The translations under genes and the position numbers were made by a program. Under the pieces are notes generated by a model. That model saw nothing but the letters and a program-made list of their open reading frames with translations, had not been told where the DNA came from and ran no database searches. From positions 28,349,115 to 28,413,114 of the forward strand of contig CM060314.1 of the NCBI GenBank assembly GCA_030674185.1: DNA of 64,000 bases. Reading direction: 5' to 3'. Positions 11,186 through 22,149 of this stretch are shown in pieces; positions within the stretch are counted from its first letter, which is position 1, and each line of letters opens with the position of its first letter. The stretch comes from Monoplex corrugatus (lineage: Eukaryota > Mollusca > Gastropoda > Littorinimorpha > Ranellidae).

Positions 11186-13187
11186 TGAAAACACAAGCAA
11201 CTCATCATCATCAAGTGCCTTGCCACATGGCGTTGGCGATCATGGCCTTCCATCTGTTTCTATCCCTTGTTGCCTCAAGCACCTCTTCCACCCTCTTCAT
11301 CTTCAGCCATTCTGCAAGGCTGTCCAGTATTTTCTCCCTGGGTCTACCTGGTGCTCTCTTTCCCTCCAGCTTTCCTGTTGTGACCAGGTGCTCCAATTCC
11401 CCTTTCCTCATAAAATGGCGTATAAATGTTGCCTGTGTCAGCCTCCATCAAGACTGTCTCATTTGTTTTCTTTGCTGTCTATGGAACACTCAGCATTCTT
11501 CTTAGAAATCACATCTCGGCTGCCTCAATCTTGTTCTGGCTGTGCTTGTTGACTGTCCACGCCTCACAACCGTATAACATTATTGGTTCTATAGCCTATA
11601 ACATTCAAGAACTCTCTTCCTGATGTTAATTGATAAGCATTTGTTGGTAAGAATGTTTTTCATCTTCTTGAATGCTGTTTTGGCTTGTCTGATTCTTCTG
11701 CTATTTCTGATGTGCATCTGCCGTCTGGTGAAATGATTGTTCCCAGATATTTAAACTTATATCAACCTGTGTCAAGGCTGTGCCGTTTGCTGTTATTTTG
11801 CATGAGGGGATTTCATGTTTTTTGCTGATCACCATGACTTCAGTCATTCTTGCTGTTTAGTTCCAACCCCTTACCTTTGCTTTCTATTTCAAATATATTC
11901 ACAAGGTTTTGTGGGTCTTTCATTTTCTGCAATTAGCATGGCGTCATCAGCATATCGAATGTTGTTTATCATATTTCCTCCAACCTTTAATCCAGGGTCT
12001 TCCTCTAGGTTTCTCATGATGTTTTCACTGTAAAGTGAAAACATCTGGTGACAAAACACAACCTTGTCTGATTCCTCTTTTGATTTTTTGGAAAGAGCTT
12101 ATATCGTTTTCTATTCTCATTGCAGCTGTTTGTTCCCGATACATATTTCTGATTATTTGTAGATCTTTTCCATCAGTATTGAGTCTTTCTAATTGGTTGA
12201 TCAATTCTTCATGTCTTACCCGATCAAAAGCCTTGGTATAATCAACAAAGCATAAATATAAATCCTTATTCATCTCGATTGACCTCTCTATGATAGTTTT
12301 TAGGATGTATATGGCACTAATAGTAGTTTTTAGGATGTATATGGCACTAATAGTTCCTTTCCCTTCCACAAATCTGCACTGTTCTTCTGCTATTTCTCTT
12401 TTGATTCTGTTCCATGTCCTCGTCATGATTACCGGTATTCTTAATAGGATTTTTGTTACATGATACATGACTCGTCAAGCTGATTGTGCGATGGAGTTTG
12501 CATTCTATAGCCCCTGACTCTTTGGAAGTGCAATGAAAATTGATTTTGACATATCTTCGGGGATTTTTTGGTGTCATGAATTTCATTTAGGAGGACTGTT
12601 AGTGTTATTTTTTCAATACCAAATTCCTCCAGGGCTTCAATCATCTCTGCAGTAAGGTTGTCTGGTCCTGGGGCTTTTCCTGGTTTCAACTTTTCCAGTG
12701 CTGCTCAAACTTCATCTTTCATTATGGGTGGTCCTTCAACATTCTTTCTTATAATGTATTCTTCGTTTCTGTCATCTTCAAAAAGGTCTTTAATGTACTC
12801 TGCCCATCTGTCTAGTATTTTGTCTTTTTCTATGATAAGCATACCATTTTTAGATTTTAAGCAACCAGTTGATGTGCATGTAGTTTTCCTGTGAACTATT
12901 TCTTCAATTCGTCTGTACATACCCCGAGGATCCGTTTTGTGTTGGTCTTCTATTTCTTTGCATTTTGTTTTCAGCCAAGCTTCCTTAGCTTCATTGCACC
13001 TATTCCTGATTTCTTTGTTTATCTTCCTCAGTTCCTGTATATCTCCTCGTTTCTCTTTGTCTTCCTCTGTTCCTCCATCAAGTCTAAAATTTCTTTTGTC
13101 ATGCAGTTCTTTTTTGCTTTTCTGTCTATTTTAGGGATTTCTTCACAAGCTTCATTTATCGAATTTCTCAACTTTGCCCATTGTTCC
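11186..13187 (-). mobile_element. RTE-like LINE A, 3' half (reverse transcriptase)
   Basis: The 3' part of a minus-strand LINE whose 5' part lies at 17441-18640, split by a later insertion. Pieces in order from the right: linker EQWAKLRNSINEACEEI (13190-13028), KTTCTSTGCLKSKNGMLI (near 12880), the RT start KPGKAPGPDNLTAEMIEAL (12689), motif A CFVDYTKAFDRVRHEEL (near 12240), motif B GIRQGCVLSP (near 12060), and the C-terminal GKRAPGRPREKILDSLAEW (11411-11211) ending IANAMWQGT. A catcatcatca tail follows near 11205. It has many stops and frame changes, and one ~30-base segment around 12300-12355 is tandemly repeated. The family resembles the RTE-type elements often mis-annotated as craniofacial development protein 2. 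Confidence 0.85.
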
Positions 13188-13913
13188 ATGATAATTCCCA
13201 TCATTAAGGAACGCATATCAAGGTCTCTTATTGACAGTTACAGACCAGTAGCTTTAACTTCTCATATCGGGAAACTGATGGAAAAGATTATCCACAAGCG
13301 TTTGTTCCATTATTGTGAAAGAAATGATAATTTTATTTTATATTCCACCTCATCAGGCAGGATTTAGGAAAGGGCGGTGTACAACAGATAATTTAGTAAA
13401 ACTTACAAATCAAATTAAAAAACAATTTTCTCGTAGAAAAAGCACTTTGGCTATGATACGTTTTTTGATGTGAAGAAGGTTTACGACACTGTGTGGCATT
13501 CAAGACTGCTTTATAAATTAAAGAGCATTGTTGTAACAGGTAAAATGTATTATTACATTAAAGACTTTTTATCCTGTAGATCAATATTATATGTGTAAGA
13601 TTAGGGACTGTATACTCTTCATTTAAAGACATAGACATGGGGATCCCTCAGGGGTCAATCATAGCCCCCATCCTGTTCAATATACTTCTTATGATTTACC
13701 AAAATATTTGTCGAAGAACACTAATGTCGTACAGTATGCAGATGATATTGCCATCTGGATGAATACCACTCTTCGAAAAAATACAAACGAACAATCACCC
13801 AGGCCATGTACAAAAGCTCTACCAATGTGATCTTGATAACCTCAGTAATTAAATGAAAGACAATGGTCTAGAGTTATCGAGTGAAAAGACTTACTTTATG
13901 CTTTTTAACAATG
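13188..13913 (+). pseudogene. LINE reverse transcriptase, N-terminal part
   Basis: This would be the fingers and palm of the RT. It reads SYRPVALTSHIGKLMEKIIH (from about 13238), QAGFRKGRCTTDNLVKL (near 13360), motif A FDVKKVYDTVWH (near 13465), motif B MGIPQGSIIAPILFN (near 13637) and motif C VQYADDIAIWM (near 13730), then EKTYFMLFNN up to the break at 13913. Frame changes occur between these blocks, so no intact frame survives. The YADD catalytic box is intact. Confidence 0.8.
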
Positions 13914-15269
13914 TTCACTTTGGATGTGACCTCTCTGTACACTAGCATACCCCACTCCGACGGGTTAAAAGCTCTCCAACATTTCCTGGACAAACGACGT
14001 GACCAAACATTGTCCACTTCAACCCTTGTCCGACTTGCCGAACTGGTTCTCACCATGAACACATTTTCGTTCGGAGATGAGACGTTCTGGCAAGTTAGCG
14101 GAGTCGCCATGGGTACTAAGATGGGCCCCAGCTATGCCTGCTTATTCATGGGATATTTGGAGGAACATATCCTACAACAATACAAGAAACCCAAACCTGA
14201 ATTATACAAAAGATACATAGACGATTGCATTGGCATGACATCCCTCGATCATGACCAACTTTTACAATTCATCCACTACGTTCAAACGTTTCACCCATCC
14301 ATCAAGTTCACATATGAAATTTCAAACACATCCATAAGCTTCCTGGATATCGAAGTTTCCCTTCAATCTGAACAACTAGTCACTACAGTCCACTACAAAC
14401 CTACAGATTCACATTCCTACCTGGACTACCAATCATCTCACACTTCCAACACCAGAAACAGCATTCCCTACTCGCAGTTCTTGAGACTACGACGCCTCTG
14501 CTCAGACGAAGACAATTTTCAGGACAAAGCAGTTGAAATGACTAGATTTTTCCTGCGCAGACATTACCCCCCCGAGGTCATCAATGAAGCCCGGAAAAAA
14601 GTCAGCTCTGTCTCTCGGCCAAATGCCCTCCATTCAAAGCCCAAAGCTGTCACAGAGGATCGGCCAGTCCTCATTCTAGTTTACCACCCGTCCGTGCACC
14701 TCATAAAAAGGATCATCTTGTCCAACTGGAACATTTTGCGATCCAGTCCCACTACAGGTGAAACCTTTGACAAGCGCCCTTTGCTCGTCTACAAGAGAGA
14801 CACCAATCTCCGCGACTTGCTGGTGCATTCGAATCTCAGCAAACCAGTCAGCCAACCTCCAGGAACCTCTCCATGCAACAAACCTAAATGCAAGACTTGT
14901 CCTTTCTTGTGCTCAGCCACCACAGTCAAAGGCCCCAAATCTCATATGAGAATTACGAAACATTTCAACTGTCAAACTTATAACATTGTCTACTTGATCA
15001 GCTGCTCTAAATGTTCCCAATTGTATATTGGTGAAACTGGACGCACTCTTGACACACGTTTCAAAGAACACTTGGCTGATATCCGCCACCAAAGGGATAA
15101 AACTATCCCCAATCACTTCAACCAATCAGACCACTCAATCAATGACATCCGAGTGAAAGGTCTGTGGCTTCTACACAATAACAGCACCATAGACAGGAAA
15201 GACAGAGAATCCCACCTCATAAATAAACTTGGAACACGCAAACCACATGGTCTTAACGACAAACCATGA
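13914..15269 (+). CDS. Penelope-like RT with C-terminal GIY-YIG endonuclease (5'-truncated)
   Basis: An open frame of about 450 codons with no internal stop. It starts inside RT motif A (FTLDVTSLYTSIPH) and continues with the VAMGTKMGPSYACLF region and the catalytic box YKRYIDDC (near 14206). A linker follows with a cysteine cluster, CNKPKCKTCPFLC (near 14875). A C-terminal GIY-YIG nuclease comes last: NIVYLISC (14980) and LYIGETGRTLDTRFKEH (15020-15070), with the conserved Arg, His and a later Asn-His-Phe. In the family, RT and GIY-YIG together prime and integrate the element. The frame opens upstream at 13881 in LINE sequence, so those first residues are not native. An uninterrupted ORF suggests a fairly recent insertion, but without its 5' part it cannot act alone. 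Confidence 0.88.
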   Translation, partial: FTLDVTSLYTSIPHSDGLKALQHFLDKRRDQTLSTSTLVRLAELVLTMNTFSFGDETFWQVSGVAMGTKMGPSYACLFMGYLEEHILQQYKKPKPELYKRYIDDCIGMTSLDHDQLLQFIHYVQTFHPSIKFTYEISNTSISFLDIEVSLQSEQLVTTVHYKPTDSHSYLDYQSSHTSNTRNSIPYSQFLRLRRLCSDEDNFQDKAVEMTRFFLRRHYPPEVINEARKKVSSVSRPNALHSKPKAVTEDRPVLILVYHPSVHLIKRIILSNWNILRSSPTTGETFDKRPLLVYKRDTNLRDLLVHSNLSKPVSQPPGTSPCNKPKCKTCPFLCSATTVKGPKSHMRITKHFNCQTYNIVYLISCSKCSQLYIGETGRTLDTRFKEHLADIRHQRDKTIPNHFNQSDHSINDIRVKGLWLLHNNSTIDRKDRESHLINKLGTRKPHGLNDKP

Positions 15270-15711
15270 GTAACAAAATTCAGACATGCCGTTTCATGTC
15301 TCTTCCTGTTCCCACGCCTACCAGATTCTTGGCACCGGGCACAATCTACTCCCTTATCTCTTGGCTCTTGCCCTGTGCCTTCTTCAGAACAGGGCTATAC
15401 CGATATAGCATGGCCACTTCTCAAAATTGCAGAACTTATCTCACTTCCCTTTTGACATCACAGTTGCCTCCCCTCTCCCCTTTTCTTACTACTGCTCATG
15501 ATGACATGGGCATTCCATCTCTTACCCACTGGACGAGGCGGCAGGGAAGTTTTTAGTCCCGTTTTTATTATCCATTGTTTGGTGTCTGTGATTTGTCTGT
15601 GACCGTGCGTTCGCGCTTGACAAAGGCTAGTTGGCCGAAAATTTGCGCTTGTTTTGTTTTGTGTTGTCTTGTTGGAGATGCGCTTACATTGATTTTCTTG
15701 TTCTTCTGGTT
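13914..15711 (+). mobile_element. Penelope-like element, 5'-truncated
   Basis: A Penelope-like retroelement inserted into the RNase H LINE. The LINE reads LFNN|GENPKSK across the removed segment, and the four bases AATG flank both sides (13910-13913 and 15712-15715). It carries the 3' two thirds of the single Penelope ORF plus a ~440-base 3' region. Near 15630 that region has a small hairpin, GGCTAGTTGGCC, followed by GAAA, a motif I associate with the end regions of Penelope-like elements. The 5' part of the RT is missing. Confidence 0.88.
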
Positions 15712-17216
15712 AATGGAGAAAACCCTAAAAGTAAAACTGTCCCTACATTATTACTGGATAGTAATCCGCTTGTTTATAACATAAGGCAAGCCCACCGTTA
15801 AATTTCTTGGAGTGTACTTAACACGAAAATTGAATTGGAGACACCATATATATAGAATAATTTAATTACAAAAGCAAACAAAAGGCTTAATTTCTTAAAA
15901 ATAATCAACAGAGAGTCCTGGAGCCAAGACACTCAAACTATGTTACACTTAGCGATTTATTTGGTTCGATCGAAACTGCTCTATGGACAAGAGGTCTATT
16001 TTATTGCCTCGACTACGTTCTTAAAAAAATTACAGAGTGTAGACAGCAAAGCTATTAAATTGGCTCTCGGTGTGCCCGTTCATACAAACACAATGAAGTC
16101 TTTTAAAGAAAGTAACATTTTACCCCTTACAGATCAACGTGAATTAGCGGTGACAAAGTATGTTATTACTATTATTAGAGCTCTGGCTGTAAAGAACTCA
16201 GTTAAGGATGAATTACTATACACGTCAGAAACTGACTATCCTCAGAAAGCTCAAAAGGTGCATACTCTTCAACCTATTCGAAATTTTGCAGATGTTCTCC
16301 TAAGCAAAAACAATATTGATGTAACTAACAGTAACATTCCAGTAATGCCACTTATTCCATCCATACCTCCCTGGGAACTTGGAAAAGCCAACTTTGACAT
16401 AGACTACATAAATCTTAATAAAACAGAAGAAAGAAATATTCTAGTGTCAGAAGTCAAATCTCATCTAGCCACCTGTTATTTTAATCACCTAAAAATTTTC
16501 ACAGACGGATCTGTTTTAGATACAGCTGATAGCGGAGCTGGATTCGTCAAAAATCTTTTTACATAGGTAAAGGCTACTCTATTTTTACATCAGAATTATA
16601 TGTGATATTGATGGCTCTTACCTATATCAATAACCTCTCGCATGATATCTGCGACATACTATTGTGTGTTGATTCTAAATCTGTGTTACGTAGCTAGGAA
16701 CAAGCAGAACATGTAATATGAAATGACATTATCTTTGAAATCAAACATTTGATACATTGTATTTCATCCAGTGGTGTTGGTATAAATTTTTTCTGGGTTC
16801 CGTCACATTGTGGACTTCATTGGAATGAAGTTTCAGACCAGTTAGCAGGAAACGGAGCATCCAAAAATGCCAATACCGTAACATGCCATAATATATGACT
16901 ATCAGTTCATGAACTTGGTTCTGTGCAAGGAACGTTCAGTTTATACAAATTTCTCCAATACCCATAGCCTGATACCTTACTGCCCCAGACAGCTGGCATC
17001 CTTGATATTCAAACTAAGGCTTGACTCTTGGAAAACAAAATATACACAAAATGTATGTATTTGTTCAAAAACATTATCAGTCCTATCTTACTCACGACAG
17101 AAATAACAGTCTTGATTTTTCATGTACTGACGCTAAAGATATTCTTTACAACAAAATTAATGATATTATCCCGTTAGTCCAGCTGATTCTCAGATCCCCT
17201 GTTGGCAGATTGTTAT
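15712..17216 (+). pseudogene. LINE RT thumb and RNase H domain remnant
   Basis: Continuation of the RNase H LINE after the Penelope insertion. It begins GENPKSK and runs through FLGVYLT-like text into an open 208-codon stretch (15940-16566) with AIYLVRSKLLYGQEVYF and KAIKLALGVPVHTNTMKS. The RNase H domain follows: IFTDGSVLDTADSGAGF (first Asp, near 16500), then after a frameshift TSELYVILMALTYI (Glu), LCVDSKSV (Asp, near 16670) and WVPSHCGLHWNEVSDQLAGN (near 16795, final catalytic Asp). All four acidic positions can be traced although the frame is broken, with a stop at 16566 and others later. Confidence 0.8.
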
Positions 17217-17440
17217 AAAGAGTTAATTAATTGTTGTATGTTATTATTTGACACTGTTAATTCATTGTTCTGAATTATTAATTGCACTTGTTCCCCTTTT
17301 TACATTCAAACTTGTATTACCCTGCCCCTTACTCATCCTCCACCCCACCTTTTTTTTTCCTTTGTGTGTATGTGTGTGTGCGTGCGTGTGTGTCTAAAAT
17401 CACTATTGTGATCAGATTTTAAATAAAAGATTCATTCAGT

Positions 17441-18640
17441 CCATTGTTCCTCACTGTCACCATCGTCTTCCAGAGCACTGAATTTGTTTTGAACATGTAC
17501 GTTAAATTTTTTACGTATCACTTCATCTGTCTTTAAGAGTCCAAGATTTAGTTTGATGATTGCTTTTGGTCTGTTTCCTTTTCCTTAATTTTAGCCTGAA
17601 TCTTCCCACTACAGGATTGTGGTACTGTTGCAGTCTGCACCTGGTAGTGTTTTGGCTGACAGTAAAGAATTTCTAAATCTTTTATTGATCAGGATGTAGT
17701 CAATCATGATTTTTGGTATTATCTCCTGGACTCATCTAAGTCCATTTTCTTCTATTAGGCTGCTCAAACCAGGTGTTTCCTACTATGAACTCATTCATCT
17801 GTGCCCATTCTACAAGTTTCCCTCCCCTTTCATTTTGTGTACTAAGGCCATGAGGTCCAACTATATCCTCTACCCTATCCTGTCACACTTTAGCATTAAA
17901 ATCTCCCATTATTATTGTAACTTCTTGTGATTTACATTGGGCCTTGGCCATCTCTAATACCTCATAGAAGTTGTCGATGTCTTCCTGAGTACTTGCGGAT
18001 GTTGGTGCATATACCTGAATGATGTTGATATCAAATGGCCTGCCACCCAATTTAAGCAGCAAAACTCTGTCGGACACAGCCCAGTGCCCCCTAACTGCTT
18101 TTGATTTGTCCCTGTCCATTAGGAAGCCTACTCCTCTTTCAGGTGAGTTTCCACCAGAATACATTATTGTATGCTCTCCTGATGTTATCATGCCTGCCCT
18201 CTTCCATCTCACTTCCTCTAATCCTAAAATATTAATGTTAAGCCTTTCCATTTCCATTTTGATAATGTCTAATTTACCTTTTTGCAACAATGTTCTAACG
18301 TTCCATGTTGCGATTTTAGTATTTTTTCTGAGGTTGAACGCAGTAGCTTGCTGATGGTCTGGTGTCGCCTGCGCAGCATGGTGGTCCCTACCGGACGAAG
18401 GTGCTCCATAGGAGCCCCTATTTACGACATTTCACTTACTTTGATTGGATTGTCTGGCCATGATATCTTTGGAAGATATGAAGGGGGTTTCCCGTTGCCT
18501 TCCATTGGTTTATGGTCTCTCCGCTAACCTTTGTCGTACCCATGACAACCTACAAGGCAGTAGGGTGATTTTTTTTCAGGGTTTACTCCCTTAGCCTTGT
18601 TCTCTCCCGAGATGTCCACAAGGCAGTGGAGCTATTTATC
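17441..18640 (-). mobile_element. RTE-like LINE A, 5' half (endonuclease and 5' UTR)
   Basis: The 5' portion of the minus-strand LINE A, displaced by the RNase H LINE. It begins at the second copy of the 10-bp duplication. It encodes the post-endonuclease linker (KFNVHVQNKFSALEDDGDSE near 17500), an endonuclease frame at 18290-17883, and then a 5' leader to about 18640. The leader contains tcagggtttactcccttagc (18576-18595), which recurs in the leader of LINE C at 58997-59016. Confidence 0.82.
17883..18290 (-). pseudogene. LINE A apurinic-type endonuclease fragment
   Basis: A 135-codon open piece of an exonuclease-endonuclease-phosphatase fold domain that would nick target DNA for reverse transcription. 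It shows MLQKGKLDIIKMEMERLNIN, ILGLEEVRWK (catalytic Glu), ERGVGFLMD, DRVLLLKL, IIQVYAPTSAST and IIMGDFNAKV (Asp and Asn of the GDFN motif). The downstream portion, including the SDH motif, is out of frame. The order and wording match RTE-type endonucleases. Confidence 0.85.
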
Positions 18641-18837
18641 CATAGCTTGGACAAGTAACAACAGTACAAGGTATAAACTTGTCTTGCATCACAAAAATTC
18701 CCCTAATTAATATCATACATAGCCTTCACTGCCTATCAACATGATGAAAATAATGTCTCCTTTGTCATAGCTCCTCCAGGCTATCGTCAACCTCTGAGGG
18801 AAAAAAAGAAATAGATAAATAATAGATAACAGATGAC

Positions 18838-19041
18838 AATAGACACACACACACACATATACAAACACGCACACACACCTACATACATACCCACACATCA
18901 CAATGCAAGGAAAAAATACAATGATACAGACAAGTTAACAAAACAAAGCACACAAAAGACAAAGCAAGAACAGAAACAAAAAGAAAACACACATGACATA
19001 TATATGCATGCACACACACACACACGCACGCATGCACGCGC

Positions 19042-19074
<33 letters not shown>

Positions 19075-19316
19075 TGCACGCACGCACCACACACACACAA
19101 ACACACACATACACGCACACACACACACACACTCGCACATGCAAGCACGCGCACACGTACACACACACACACGCATGCACGCATGCACACACGCACGCAT
19201 ACACACATACCACACACACACACACACACAACAAAAGAAAATAAAATAAAGCAAAGCAAAGCACAAAACAAAACAAAACAAAACAACAAAACAAAAAACA
19301 AAACAAAACAAAAAAG
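18838..19316. repeat. CA/CG-rich microsatellite and A-rich run
   Basis: A compound (CA)n, (CACG)n and (GCAC)n tract from about 18840 to 19230, followed by a CAAAA-type run to 19316. Reading frames over it are His/Thr or Val/Cys repeats without coding meaning. Confidence 0.9.
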
Positions 19317-20154
19317 CCCTTAAGGTTATTGTGTGTGTTGCTTTATGGGTAATTTGCCATCCTGGAACTGGAAGTCCTTGATAATTGTCAAAAGAAGAAC
19401 TGTTCTACTTCTAGTGATATCTAGAAACATAGTTGTACTTTTATTTCATCCATCGTGTAATTTTGCCATTCCAGAATAATGATTCAGTGGTGCATGGTGA
19501 AAATAGTGGAGAGCAAAATTCTAGAATAGTGCAGATGTGTTACATACAAATGCTGTTTTGTCATTCATTCACTGTAATGGTAAAATCAGATAAATTATTG
19601 GAACAGCCATTTGTGGTTCTAATACTTCTATTGATGTCATTCATTGGCTTTTTGCAGAAGTTGCAGGAAACCAACAGTGTCATTATTTTAATGACTTAAT
19701 GACTTATACAAGCTAGCAAAGGCTGACAGCGCAAAATGGAAATGAATCATCTGAATCTGTTGATAGCTCATAAAACTTAACATTTTGAAATAAGAACACA
19801 GTGCACATACAGTGGAATCCACATACAACAGAATTCAAGGGAAATGGATATGTGTTCATTGTAACAGTAGTTTGTAGCAGCTACAAGTAAGAAAAATCAG
19901 TGATTATTTGTTGCCTTTCTGCTGGAGTACAGATGTTATTTGTAACATTCTCTATTTTTGTATGTCATCATTACAGCTAAACACTCACACACAGACGCTG
20001 ACAGACACACAGACACAGACACACATGCAAATGCACACACACATGCATGCACACACGCATGCACACTATGATGTAGATCTACGATCCTGAGCAGTTGTAC
20101 AAGTCTACAGTGCTTGTGTGTTGTAGGACAAGACTAGCATCCCCATGGGGGTAA

Positions 20155-20185
<31 letters not shown>

Positions 20186-20282
20186 TGTGCTGTTGTTTTT
20201 CTTCTGATTTTTATTTTGCTCATTATATACATTAAACTAAGGCTTAGTATCACTGAGATAAACTGGTAATTGTTTTTTCAAG
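19317..20282. other. Unique sequence upstream of Kif3a exon 2
   Basis: No gene recognised. It contains a CA/CAGA microsatellite (19982-20062) and a GT run (20155-20190). The last 15 bases are a pyrimidine-rich acceptor, ttgttttttcaag. Confidence 0.5.
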
Positions 20283-20384
20283 GAAAACACAAGCATGAAA
20301 GAAGTGGACAATGTCCGTGTGGCTGTCCGATGTCGCCCATTGAATGAAAAAGAAGTCTCACAGGGTTGTAAACTTGCAGTGAAG
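20283..20384 (+). CDS. Kif3a: Kif3a exon 2: start of kinesin motor
   Basis: Encodes ENTSMKEVDNVRVAVRCRPL and then NEKEVSQGCKLAVK, the first beta strand of the kinesin-2 motor (DNVRVxVRCRPLNE is diagnostic of KIF3A/B; the following exons decide for KIF3A). The acceptor ag is at 20281-20282 and the donor gtgagt begins at 20385. Both ends are phase 0. An in-frame ATG at 20295 could be a start, but the frame is open upstream to the acceptor, and the proposed MP exon at 10404 would supply a conserved start. KIF3A pairs with KIF3B and KAP3 as kinesin-II, the anterograde motor of cilia. Confidence 0.95.
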
Positions 20385-20522
20385 GTGAGTAAGATTTAGG
20401 GTGTATAATGTTAACTAAAGATTAGATTGATTACATTTTGTACATTTTCTGAAAGTATAAAATATAGGTGGTGTGTGCCTGTATAGGGAAATATGTGTGA
20501 GTGATGCTTATGTGCATGTGCG

Positions 20523-20545
20523 CATGTGTGTGTGTGTATGTGTTG

Positions 20546-20590
<45 letters not shown>

Positions 20591-20812
20591 CTATAAAGAA
20601 TATGTTGTCCTCTACATACTTAATATAATATGTATTTCTTTGTATATTATAGTTGTTATCTTTTGCTGTTTGTATATTTTGTGTGTATAAATATAACACA
20701 TGTTGTCTTGTTTATACAACTATGTGTTTACATATACATATAATTTTGTTTACCTACTTTTCATGCTTTTGTATGTAACTGGTATTAGATATATAATAAT
20801 ATAATATCTATC

Positions 20813-20862
<50 letters not shown>
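20523..20862. repeat. GT and ATCT microsatellites in intron 2
   Basis: A (GT)n run at about 20523-20588 and an (ATCT)n run at about 20808-20862. Confidence 0.9.
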
Positions 20863-21532
20863 AGAGATATGTATAAAACACCTTTAAAAGTTTTATGATT
20901 AAATGTTGCCATAATGTGCAGCCCTGTGTGTAATTACTTTTATTACTTTCCTGGCATTTGATACATTATGCATGAAAGTTAAATTGTTGTGCAAGGAGTG
21001 AATACATTCTATGCCATTTTCATAATGTGAGTGCGCACTCACTCACTTACTCTTTCATGTGTGCTGCGTTAATACTGAAGACATGCATTTTGTTTATTAT
21101 ATGGTGATTTGTGTTTGTTTATATATGTGTGCGCATGCATGCATGTGTATGTGCATGTGGATGTGCTGTGTGTGTATCACTGTATGTGAATTTGTGTGAG
21201 GCAGAGACTGGTATAGGCAATCTGATCAAGTAAGAATACAGATCTTAAAGTTAAAGATGATAAATTGTGAATTCAGTTAATATGTAGTGTCATCATTTCC
21301 ATGCGTTATCATGATTATGTTGTGCATTGTCTGCTCTTGATTCTTTGTTGGTATGTTGGGTATTTGAAAATGTCTGTCCATTCCATTGTGCACATTGTGC
21401 TGAGCTCTGATAATGTCAAAGATATGCAGTCTATAAATGCTTCATAATGATGATGTTGGTGTTAATATTATTATGATTATCCACTATTACTGTTGATCAT
21501 GTGATTATGGGTGGACACATCTTAATTGTCAG

Positions 21533-21691
21533 GTGGATGAGGTGCGAGGCACTGTGACAGTGAGGGGGACTCGGGAGATCCTCCGAAGGTTTTCACCTTT
21601 GACATCGCCTTTGGCTGTGACTGCAAACAGCTTGACGTCTACAACCAAATTGCCCGCCCTGTCGTCGAGTGTGTCCTTGAGGGCTACAATG
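21533..21691 (+). CDS. Kif3a: Kif3a exon 3, with a one-base frame break
   Basis: The first part reads [12 protein letters not shown] in phase 0. The second part reads [11 protein letters not shown] and [20 protein letters not shown] in the next frame, matching the KIF3A segment before the P-loop. The exon is 159 bases, while 160 are needed for phase 0 in and phase 1 out. The missing base falls in or near the GGGGG run of agggggactcggga (about 21562-21574); one extra G would restore a continuous frame. Acceptor ag is at 21531-21532 and donor gt at 21692. All other exons are intact, so an assembly or read error in the G run is more likely than a null allele. Confidence 0.92.
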
Positions 21692-22149
21692 GTGCACAAG
21701 CTTTGTGTTTACATTTTTTTTTTTTTTCATTGTCACAACATGTATATTGTCTGAAACATGGCTTGCTGTTCTAGGGGAGAGGGTGGATGTGGGGTGCATG
21801 TTGCTGCTGTTAAAGTGTTGCTCTTTTTTCCCTCCTTGTTTGCCTGTATTTTAATTTACCTGTGAAACTAGATTTTAAAAAAATTGAAAGGGATAACTGA
21901 TTTGTTGACATGATCTGAGTAATTTTTTTTGTAATGTGCACCGAGTGAAAGTTGCACAGTGGACCATGGTTAATTGCCATATCTGAAAGACCAAAGCTAG
22001 AATACCACTCTGGTGAAGTAGGTAGGTTTGGAGACGAAAACTACTTATAGTTTATACATTTCATAATTTGAACTCGAAACTTTCTGTTGTCTTGGCAGGT
22101 GCTTTTGGATGGGCATTGGGGTGGGGGAATGGTAAAGATATATAGAACT

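Larger units (their letters stand above)
13188..17440 (+). mobile_element. RNase H-bearing LINE (I/Jockey group), 5'-truncated, inserted into LINE A
   Basis: A plus-strand LINE inserted into minus-strand LINE A. A 10-bp duplication, CCATTGTTCC, flanks it at 13178-13187 and 17441-17450. Removing 13188-17440 restores LINE A's reading (SALEDDGDSEEQW then AKLRNS). It begins within the RT (SYRPVALTSHIGKLMEKII), is interrupted by a Penelope-like element at 13914, resumes at 15712 and ends with a ttcattcagt tail. The RT is broken by frameshifts. A C-terminal RNase H domain remains recognisable, which places it in the I/Jockey-like group rather than CR1 or RTE. Confidence 0.88.

Noticed and set aside
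12658..13367. + strand frames over LINE A and its junction
   Set aside because: Antisense of LINE A's linker. Only the last ~60 codons after 13188 are real, as the start of the inserted RNase H LINE.
18833..19311. Long frames rich in His/Thr or Val/Cys (also at 29383-29767, 37667-38254, 38737-39117, 40678-41174, 50555-51017, 54490-54920, 62147-62437)
   Set aside because: They are translations of CA/GT microsatellites and have no coding meaning. The 62147 frame only runs by chance into exon 12.
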